A stretch of DNA of 9,750 nucleotides from assembly GCA_002448445.1 (NCBI GenBank), contig DJYC01000084.1, positions 1 through 9,750 on the forward strand, in the 5' to 3' direction. Made by a program: the position numbers and the translations under genes. A model generated the notes under the pieces. It saw only the letters and a list, made by a program, of their open reading frames with translations. It did not search any database and was not told the origin of the DNA. Positions 4,585 through 9,750 of this stretch are shown one piece after another (positions within the stretch are counted from its first letter, which is position 1; each line of letters begins with the position of its first letter). The stretch is from Treponema sp. UBA6988. GTDB lineage: Bacteria; Spirochaetota; Spirochaetia; Treponematales; Treponemataceae.

Positions 4585-6618
4585 TTATCTAAGGCTGCTT
4601 TCTTCCTTCTTGAGCTTCCTCTTGTTTTTGTACATTTCCTTGTCCGCACGGGCAAATATTTCCGAAAAGAGGGTGTCGGTTTCCGGGGTGTATTCTGCCA
4701 TGCCGGATGCCAAGATTGGACCTGCCCCCGATTTTAGGTTGCTCTTAATCTGGGAATGCAAAGCTTCCATTAGCATCTTTCTGTTTATATAGTCGTTGCC
4801 CCTTAGGAAGACAACAAATTCATCACCACCAAACCTGAACACCGGGCTGTGGACAAATGTGTCGCACAAAAGCATCGCTGATTTTTTGATGTATTCATCA
4901 CCAGCAACATGGCCTTCCGTATCGTTTATCTTCTTTAAATTGTTGGCATCACACACAACAAGTCCAAATGGCAGGTAATCCATTCCGTTGTCTATGTTTG
5001 CCTGGACTGATTTTTCAAGTTCATTGTATGCGGTCTTGTTTTTTACACCCGTAAGTTCATCGCGCCTTGCAAGTTCCTTTTCCGTATTCAGTTCCTTAAG
5101 GTGCTGCTTTTCTTTTTTTACTTCATTATCTATGTTTTCAATGCCAAAGATGTAGTGTTTTCCATCGGCTGCCTTTCGCACTGTCATCCTTACATAATGC
5201 GTTTTTTTGAATGCCATAATGCGGTATTCGGTACTGCAGCTTTTCTTATCCTTAAGGGTAGAGATTATATGGTCCCTGTCAATAAATGCAAGCACAATGT
5301 CTTGGTCGCTTTTATGAACAATCTTTGAAATGTCATTCTTGGAGTCTGCAAAAAAATCATCACCGGATTTCTGCATGTCCAGATGGCCGTAAATATTCCT
5401 GCATTCGTAACTGATGTAGCTGGAGTCTTCTATGCTAACATAATATATTACGTCGTAGTTTACGGCAAGAAGTTCCGCAATCTGGCTAAAGGTAACGTGT
5501 TTCTTCTGATTTTCCAGCCGCATGTTCTTGGCGGTAATCTCGTCATCTATATCCTTTCCGTAGAGGATAACGTGCATTTCATCATTCGTCCGCATTACCG
5601 TGAACTGAAAGTGCCTTGGCTGCCCGCCAACCATTATCCTGTATTTGTATGAATATGACTTTTTGCTTTCAAGATTCTTTAGCATTGCATCTTTTTGGTA
5701 CATGGTCTTTGCAAATTCCCTGTCGTCTGGATGCACATATTTTTCTATGTTTGTCTGGGTTTCGGTGTAGAAGTCCCGGTTTTTTATGGGAACGTTCATG
5801 GAGTCATATTTCTGGTTCGTAGAAAATTCCAGGAATTCACCAGTCTTTATATTTATGTAGTACAAGGCCTCGTAATCTTCCGCCAGACTTGTTGCAATGT
5901 GGTCATAGATTTCTTTTTCCCTCATCTCACCGGCTTCAACAAAGGAATGAATCACGCAGATTCCTATTAAAAGCCCCATGCCATAAAATGGATAGTTTGA
6001 GTTGAGTATCTGTAGCACAAGGAATATGTTCATTACAAGGCAGGTTGTGCCGACCGCTATGTGCCGCACTTTGTTTCCGCCGCTTGATTTGCATGCTATA
6101 TAGAACATATATATTGTAGTCAGCGTATATAGTGTCAGCTGAAGAATAAAAGATGTATGCCTTCCCGGCTCCGTTATGTATTCATGTTCTGCATTAAAAT
6201 AAAAAATCAAGGGGTGAAAGGGGTTGAGTATAAGGTGTATAAGCCCAATCGCGAATAGAATCCATTGCACTTTGATAAAGATTTTGCTTAGCCGCCCCTT
6301 TTTGTTCAGGTAGGCAACAATATAGCGTATCCACGTAACTATGGTCAGGAACAAAAATGCAAAGTAGAGGGTGCAGTCCCAATACAAGAAAGCTAATACA
6401 GTGTCGTTGCTGCGGTAGTCGAACAAAATTCCCCATATTATATCCGTAATAAAGTAGCAGTTTGCCGCCGTAAGAAAATGGCTGTAGCGTATGGTTGTAA
6501 GATGTTCGGACTTCTTCTCTTTCTTCCCTTTTGAATAGATTTTGAAATGCCTGAGAGGTTCATGGTTTATTATGAGATTGAGTATAAATGCAAGCACACT
6601 TATGATTGAGTAAGACAT
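4585..6618 (-). CDS. Membrane-bound PAS-GGDEF diguanylate cyclase
   Basis: 677 residues. About seven hydrophobic helices lie in residues 1-230 (near 3-18, 46-66, 74-100, 115-131, 158-175, 186-205, 211-227). Two PAS-like domains follow (about 245-360 and 384-497, each with a YxVIYYV/YEALYYI strand and YRIM...F core). A short helix at 498-518 links to the GGDEF domain, about 519-670. That domain has the start motif DELTG (520-524), the Mg2+-binding stretch CDANNLKKIND (Asp557) and an intact RFGGDEF (597-601), so it should convert two GTP to c-di-GMP. The inhibitory RxxD site, expected at 588-591, reads FVHS, so product inhibition through the I-site is probably absent. No EAL or HD-GYP domain. 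An in-frame TAA sits directly before the ATG, which fixes the upstream limit. Divergent from the MFS gene. The input signal is unknown. Confidence 0.95.
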   Translation of the reverse strand: MSYSIISVLAFILNLIINHEPLRHFKIYSKGKKEKKSEHLTTIRYSHFLTAANCYFITDIIWGILFDYRSNDTVLAFLYWDCTLYFAFLFLTIVTWIRYIVAYLNKKGRLSKIFIKVQWILFAIGLIHLILNPFHPLIFYFNAEHEYITEPGRHTSFILQLTLYTLTTIYMFYIACKSSGGNKVRHIAVGTTCLVMNIFLVLQILNSNYPFYGMGLLIGICVIHSFVEAGEMREKEIYDHIATSLAEDYEALYYINIKTGEFLEFSTNQKYDSMNVPIKNRDFYTETQTNIEKYVHPDDREFAKTMYQKDAMLKNLESKKSYSYKYRIMVGGQPRHFQFTVMRTNDEMHVILYGKDIDDEITAKNMRLENQKKHVTFSQIAELLAVNYDVIYYVSIEDSSYISYECRNIYGHLDMQKSGDDFFADSKNDISKIVHKSDQDIVLAFIDRDHIISTLKDKKSCSTEYRIMAFKKTHYVRMTVRKAADGKHYIFGIENIDNEVKKEKQHLKELNTEKELARRDELTGVKNKTAYNELEKSVQANIDNGMDYLPFGLVVCDANNLKKINDTEGHVAGDEYIKKSAMLLCDTFVHSPVFRFGGDEFVVFLRGNDYINRKMLMEALHSQIKSNLKSGAGPILASGMAEYTPETDTLFSEIFARADKEMYKNKRKLKKEESSLR

Positions 6619-6632
6619 TTAGCTGTCAAAGT

Positions 6633-6637
6633 CCTCC
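6633..6637 (-). promoter_or_regulatory. Unusually distant ribosome binding site of the cyclase gene
   Basis: GGAGG on the minus strand lies 14 nt before the ATG at 6618, whereas other starts here have 6-8 nt. It falls inside a 9-codon frame (6626-6655, MDCHRHGGL then TGA) that ends 7 nt before the cyclase ATG. Either the spacing is poor and translation weak, or the small frame couples to the cyclase start. Confidence 0.45.
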
Positions 6638-6662
6638 GTGTCTATGGCAATCCATTTTCTTA

Positions 6663-6692
6663 ATTATACATTATATATGTACAATTTGGCAA
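6663..6692 (-). promoter_or_regulatory. Promoter of the diguanylate cyclase gene
   Basis: On the minus strand, TTGCCA (6687-6692) and a perfect TATAAT (6663-6668) are 18 nt apart. A second perfect TATAAT lies at 6670-6675. A start near 6656 would leave a leader of about 38 nt. Confidence 0.65.
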
Positions 6693-6779
6693 ATAAATAA
6701 TGGCAATGTTTTTTTGTAAATTTTGTGTTTTTTTACAATAAAAAAAGTGATTTTTTGTATTTTTTGATGATTGAATTGT

Positions 6780-6785
6780 GATATT
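6780..6785 (+). promoter_or_regulatory. Weak candidate -10 box of the MFS gene
   Basis: GATATT preceded by TG at the extended -10 position. Start near 6792 would give a leader of about 17 nt containing AAGGAG. No good -35 is seen in the preceding T-rich sequence (6710-6775), so the gene may need an activator or this may be the wrong box. The rest of 6693-6808 is very A/T-rich and shows nothing else I can name. Confidence 0.3.
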
Positions 6786-6808
6786 TTAGATTCATCAAGG
6801 AGATTGCC

Positions 6809-8017
6809 ATGAGCCAAAGCCAGAATAAATATAATAGAACGCTGCTTGCCTGCTATCTTGGATTTATAACACAGGCTGTTACAGCCAACTTTACGCCGCT
6901 TTTGTTTTTGATGTTCAACAAAACTTATGACGTAACGCTTGGAAAAATAGCCCTTATTCCTGCGGTGTTTTTTATAACCCAGCTTGTTGTAGACATAATC
7001 TGCGCTAAAGTGGTGGATAAAATTGGCTACAGAAAATGCATTGTAACATCATGCCTGTGTTCTGCCATTGGCCTTATTCTGCTTGCATTCTTGCCGGAAT
7101 TTTTTGCTGAACCCTTTGTTGGAATAATCGTGAGCGTTGTTGTGTATGCCATTGGAAGCGGTCTTGTTGAAGTGCTTGGCAGCCCCATTGTGGAGGCATG
7201 CCCCTTTGAACACAAGGAAGCGGTTATGAGCCTTTTGCATTCGTTTTACTGCTGGGGCTCTGTTGGGGTAATTATTGTTTCTACGATTTTCTTTAGGTTC
7301 TTTGGCATGGACAAGTGGAAAATCCTTTCCTGCATTTGGGCTTTAATACCGCTTTTTAACATCTACAATTTTTTAGTCTGTCCAATTGAACGGCCCAACA
7401 ACGGCGAAAAAGGGATGGGGCTTGTGGCTCTGTTCAAGCTGCCGCTTTTTTGGGTGGCAATAATCCTTATGGTTTGCGCGGGGGCTTCGGAGCTTTCTAT
7501 GGCACAATGGGCTTCTGCGTTTGCGGAGTCGGCTCTTGGTCTTTCCAAAAACATAGGCGATCTTGCAGGCCCTTGCCTCTTTGCCGTTTCTATGGGAACA
7601 ATCCGTGCAATCTTTGGAAAGTTTGGCCACAGAATAAACCTTATGCGCTTTATGATTTTTTCTGGAATTTTGAGCGTTGCAAGTTATTTGCTGGCTTCCC
7701 TTTCTAAGCTTCCGGTGCTTGGTCTTTTGGGCTGCGTCCTCTGCGGTTTTTCGGTAGCAATAATGTGGCCTGGAACAATAAGCATTTGTTCTCCAAGAAT
7801 TCCCAAAGGCGGAACTGCGCTTTTTGCAATGCTTGCAATGTCTGGCGACTTGGGGGGTGCGGCAGGCCCTGTTCTTGTGGGGAACATTTCTCAGATTTTT
7901 GGCAACAACCTTAAGAAAGGCCTTTTGGTGGGAAGCATCTTTCCCCTTGTCTTGATAGCGATGATTCTACTTATTGCAAAATCTGAATCTAAGGAATCAC
8001 TGATTAAGCCAGAGTGA
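6809..8017 (+). CDS. Major facilitator superfamily transporter
   Basis: 402 residues, almost all hydrophobic helices, consistent with the 12-helix MFS fold in the inner membrane. Seen: a loop-2 motif VDKIGYRK (about residues 69-76), the MFS motif A equivalent between helices 2 and 3; a second half starting near residue 205 after a charged central loop (CPIERPNNGEKGMG); SSR/GGAAGP-type glycine-rich helices toward the end (MSGDLGGAAGPVLVG). The blocks SPIVEACPFEHKEAVMSLLHSFYCWG and SPRIPKGGTALFA resemble the sugar/FHS-like proton-coupled MFS proteins of anaerobes, so a carbohydrate or small metabolite is a reasonable guess, but no substrate gene lies next to it. The start has AAGGAG 6 nt upstream. 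Divergent from the cyclase gene; followed by a probable terminator. Confidence 0.93.
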   Translation: MSQSQNKYNRTLLACYLGFITQAVTANFTPLLFLMFNKTYDVTLGKIALIPAVFFITQLVVDIICAKVVDKIGYRKCIVTSCLCSAIGLILLAFLPEFFAEPFVGIIVSVVVYAIGSGLVEVLGSPIVEACPFEHKEAVMSLLHSFYCWGSVGVIIVSTIFFRFFGMDKWKILSCIWALIPLFNIYNFLVCPIERPNNGEKGMGLVALFKLPLFWVAIILMVCAGASELSMAQWASAFAESALGLSKNIGDLAGPCLFAVSMGTIRAIFGKFGHRINLMRFMIFSGILSVASYLLASLSKLPVLGLLGCVLCGFSVAIMWPGTISICSPRIPKGGTALFAMLAMSGDLGGAAGPVLVGNISQIFGNNLKKGLLVGSIFPLVLIAMILLIAKSESKESLIKPE

Positions 8018-8021
8018 TGTC

Positions 8022-8085
8022 ACTACTGGACTTGGCACGATGGTATAAGTCAGCGTTTCCCTAAAAGGTGGCAGTGGTATTTTTT
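8022..8085 (+). terminator. Possible terminator of the MFS gene
   Basis: ACTACTG (8022-8028) can pair with CAGTGGT (8072-8078) with one G-U pair; inside, GACTT and AAGTC form a second stem. A six-T run (8080-8085) follows one base later. It begins 5 nt after the MFS stop. The large loop makes it a weak intrinsic terminator. Confidence 0.4.
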
Positions 8086-8104
8086 GCGGAATAATTCATT
8101 TTGT

Positions 8105-8479
8105 TCAGCTTTCTGCAGACGTTTGGTCCGGGTAGTCCCAGAATTTGCCCTTGTGGAAGTTTTCATTCCCCAAAGGCTTTGCGGTAAGTTTGAACATTAC
8201 GCAACCGTCCGGGCAGACTATTGTCTTTGAATACTTTCCGTCTCCGCCAAGATTTTCCAGGTCTCCGCCGCTTCTTACGGCTTCCATAAGCGGGTAAAGC
8301 ATCATCATGGTTTTGGAGCAGATGCCAAATCCGTCTTTGTTAACAGGGCAGCCGTAAGTGCATGTGTATTTGTCCCCAACTTCCTCCCCGTTGCGGCAGT
8401 AGCGCTCGGTGCGCTTTCCGTGCAGGAATCCTGTTACTTCAACGGTAAACTCGTATTCTTCGTCATACCATTTTTTCAT
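8105..8479 (-). CDS. TIGR04076-type cysteine-rich small protein
   Basis: 124 residues with no signal peptide or membrane segment. It matches the pattern of the uncharacterised TIGR04076 family: Cys28 near a short VEVTGFLHGKRTERYC strand, GDKYTCTYGCP (Cys40, Cys44), GFGICSKTMMMLYPLMEAVRSGGDL (Cys54, then a helix ending in a GG-D turn) and IVCPDGCVMFKL (Cys89, Cys93) near the end. Six cysteines in a small soluble protein suggest a metal or redox centre, but the biochemical role of the family is not established as far as I know. The ATG lies 8 nt after the stop of the upstream lipoprotein gene, so the two are almost certainly cotranscribed and perhaps translationally coupled; the nearest Shine-Dalgarno-like bases (AAGG) overlap that stop. 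The 87-base gap to the MFS gene holds only the MFS terminator candidate. Confidence 0.8.
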   Translation of the reverse strand: MKKWYDEEYEFTVEVTGFLHGKRTERYCRNGEEVGDKYTCTYGCPVNKDGFGICSKTMMMLYPLMEAVRSGGDLENLGGDGKYSKTIVCPDGCVMFKLTAKPLGNENFHKGKFWDYPDQTSAES

Positions 8480-8487
8480 GGCGGCTC

Positions 8488-9447
8488 TTACCTTGCGTTG
8501 GTTGCAGTTCTGCAGACGCGTATTCCGTCGTCGCTGTAGCGGTAGTTGCGGTAGTTGCTGTAGCGGTTGAATGTGCGGCAGTAGATGTCTGCGGAAAGGT
8601 AGGAACCGCTTTTTTCTATGCGCCCGTTCTTCTTGTCCGGCTCTGTAGCTCCTGTAGGGTCAGTCTGCTCTTCTTCCGTGTAGGGCTCGTTTGTGTTGCT
8701 CCAGTCCCAGCACCATTCCCAGACGTTGCCCGCCATGTCGTAGAGTCCCCATGCGTTTGGCTGCTTGCCCTTTACCTCATGAATCTTTTTGCCGCTGTTT
8801 TCCCTGTACCAAGCGTATTGGCCAAGGATAGAACTGTCGTCCGTACCTGCCCAGAGGCTCTTTTCTGAACCGTCTGCGCCTGCACATGCCGCGTATTCCC
8901 ATTCAGCCTCGGTTGGAAGCCTGTAGCCGTTTACCGAAGTGTTCATTATGATAGCGTCCCATTCCTTGCTTCCGTTCTTTGGACCGCAGAAACGTCCTGC
9001 GTTTGCGTCGGCACCTTCAACTATGCCCTTCCATTCGCGGGGGTCCGTTACTCCGTCCATGGAAAATGCTGGCTCAAGACCTTCCGCAATGCTCCTTAGG
9101 TTGCAGTAGACCACCGCATCGTAGGAACTTACGTAGTAGGCCGGGTAGTTGTCTCCAATCCCAAGCTTTTCTGATGGCTGGGAACTTCCGAATATGCAGT
9201 AGGCCTTGTATTCAGCCTGGGTAAGTTCGTGGTCGCTCATGTAGATGTCGTGGGTGAGTTTTACCTGATGAGCCGGTTTTTCAAATTTGTCTCCTGCCTT
9301 GCTTCCCATCTTAAAAGTTCCCGCGGAAATCCTTACAAAACCTTCCGGCGTATTGTCCTTCTTTTTTTCTTCCTTCTTTTTGCATGAAACTAAAAGCAAA
9401 AGTATACTTGCTGCAAGGACAATGGAACTAAAAACCGATCTTTTCAT
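8488..9447 (-). CDS. SUMF1/FGE-fold lipoprotein, probably not catalytic
   Basis: 319 residues. A lipoprotein signal peptide is clear: MKRS, a hydrophobic stretch, then LVSC with the lipidated Cys at 22, followed by a KKKEEKKK tether. Residues about 35-315 are a formylglycine-generating-enzyme (SUMF1) sulfatase-modifying fold: GTFKMGS, the HELTQAEYKAYC block, GYRLPTEAEWEYAA (175-188), NAWGLYDMAGNVWEWCWDW (231-249) and a terminal GIRVCR. In true FGE the copper-binding catalytic pair lies in a GSYxCxxxxC segment; here it reads GSYLSADIYC, so the first Cys is Ser285 and only Cys290 remains. Oxidation of sulfatase cysteine is therefore unlikely and a binding or structural role at the cell envelope is more probable. 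The frame is open to an ATG at 9531, but only the ATG at 9447 has AGGAG 6 nt upstream and begins a proper signal peptide. First gene of a pair with the TIGR04076 protein. Confidence 0.93.
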   Translation of the reverse strand: MKRSVFSSIVLAASILLLLVSCKKKEEKKKDNTPEGFVRISAGTFKMGSKAGDKFEKPAHQVKLTHDIYMSDHELTQAEYKAYCIFGSSQPSEKLGIGDNYPAYYVSSYDAVVYCNLRSIAEGLEPAFSMDGVTDPREWKGIVEGADANAGRFCGPKNGSKEWDAIIMNTSVNGYRLPTEAEWEYAACAGADGSEKSLWAGTDDSSILGQYAWYRENSGKKIHEVKGKQPNAWGLYDMAGNVWEWCWDWSNTNEPYTEEEQTDPTGATEPDKKNGRIEKSGSYLSADIYCRTFNRYSNYRNYRYSDDGIRVCRTATNAR

Positions 9448-9453
9448 CAAAAA

Positions 9454-9458
9454 CTCCT
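9454..9458 (-). promoter_or_regulatory. Ribosome binding site deciding the lipoprotein start
   Basis: AGGAG on the minus strand, 6 nt before the ATG at 9447. The upstream in-frame ATG at 9531 lies before the promoter and would add 28 charged residues ahead of the signal peptide, so it is rejected. Confidence 0.8.
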
Positions 9459-9478
9459 GTGTATAAAAGTGATAGTTA

Positions 9479-9507
9479 ATTGTACACTTAAATTTCCATT
9501 TTGTCCA
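9479..9507 (-). promoter_or_regulatory. Promoter of the lipoprotein-TIGR04076 operon
   Basis: TGGACA (9502-9507) and TACAAT (9479-9484) on the minus strand, each one base from consensus, with a 17-nt spacer. A start near 9472 leaves a leader of about 25 nt that contains the ribosome binding site. Confidence 0.7.
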
Positions 9508-9528
9508 CTTTTTGTTTTCAAGTACTTT

Positions 9529-9652
9529 CAAGGGAGGGCCCTTGGACCCCGGACTTGGAGGGGGAAAACCCGCTCAGAGTCCGAAGCCCGCTAGTTTTCC
9601 CCCTCCAAACCTCCCCCTTTCTTCGGGCACGGCTTAGGGGCTAGCCCCTAAG
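9529..9652. repeat. Cluster of three strong G/C-rich palindromes
   Basis: Three palindromes lie in 124 bases: CAAGGG-AGGG-CCCTTG (9529-9544); a perfect 15-bp stem, TTGGAGGGGGAAAAC (9555-9569) with its complement at 9594-9608, 24-nt loop; and a perfect 20-bp palindrome with half-site CTTAGGGGCT (9633-9652). CGGACT (9550-9555) can pair with AGTCCG (9578-9583) inside the loop, an alternative fold. The block sits just upstream of the lipoprotein promoter and is much richer in G and C runs than its surroundings. No coding frame is supported. It resembles the other palindromic intergenic elements of the window but shares no obvious sequence with them. Confidence 0.75.
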
Positions 9653-9750
9653 AACCCCAATTTTCAACATTTGTTTTTTGGAGATAAAGAAATCAGTTTT
9701 GGGTGCAGCGGAAGGCAAATTCGTCTGAAAAACCGCATTGGAGCGGAACG
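9653..9750. other. Right-edge stretch with no identifiable gene
   Basis: About 100 bases with a six-T run near 9673-9678 and a small CCGC/GCGG inverted repeat near the end. On the minus strand, frames are open from the edge for about 28 to 35 codons and then stop before or inside the palindrome cluster; none has a recognisable motif. It could be the tail of a gene lying to the right or more intergenic repeat. Confidence 0.3.

Noticed and set aside
9448..9531. Longer lipoprotein from ATG at 9531
   Set aside because: It would start upstream of the promoter and place charged residues before a standard lipoprotein signal peptide.

Overview
The window looks like an ordinary chromosomal segment of a low-to-mid-GC host-associated bacterium, most likely a Treponema-like spirochaete. 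The evidence is a GTP-dependent PEP carboxykinase with the spirochaete/vertebrate-type P-loop, a lipoprotein of the formylglycine-generating-enzyme (SUMF1) fold with a lysine/glutamate-rich tail after the lipobox, a TIGR04076-type Cys-rich protein, a membrane-bound PAS-GGDEF protein, and gaps full of palindromic intergenic repeats. The genus is an inference; there is no rRNA gene or marker gene to settle it.

Layout. 1-1785 (minus): pckG, complete at its start but running off the left edge. 1786-2350: gap holding the pckG promoter, a 15-bp-periodic short repeat and two tandem hairpin-rich units. 2351-3687 (minus): a two-gene unit of a short methylguanine-DNA methyltransferase-type protein followed by an AraC/GyrI-like regulator. 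3688-4040: promoter of that unit and a 175-bp long-inverted-repeat element. 4041-4445 (plus): GNAT acetyltransferase. 4466-4539: nested palindromic repeat between convergent genes. 4585-6618 (minus): diguanylate cyclase with an N-terminal membrane domain and two PAS-like domains. 6809-8017 (plus): MFS transporter, divergent from the cyclase. 8105-9447 (minus): SUMF1-fold lipoprotein followed 8 nt later by the TIGR04076 protein. 9529-9652: cluster of strong G/C-rich hairpins; the last ~100 bases hold nothing I can name.

How it works together: these are mostly independent transcription units. PckG interconverts oxaloacetate and PEP. The methyltransferase/AraC pair could be a DNA-alkylation repair protein with its own or a neighbouring-process regulator. 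The cyclase would feed c-di-GMP signalling. The lipoprotein and the Cys-rich protein form the second clear operon. No CRISPR array, phage gene, transposase, toxin-antitoxin or recognised defence system is visible. The least explained sequence lies in the intergenic structured repeats (2126-2332, 3779-3953, 9529-9652), and these are where something undescribed would most likely be.
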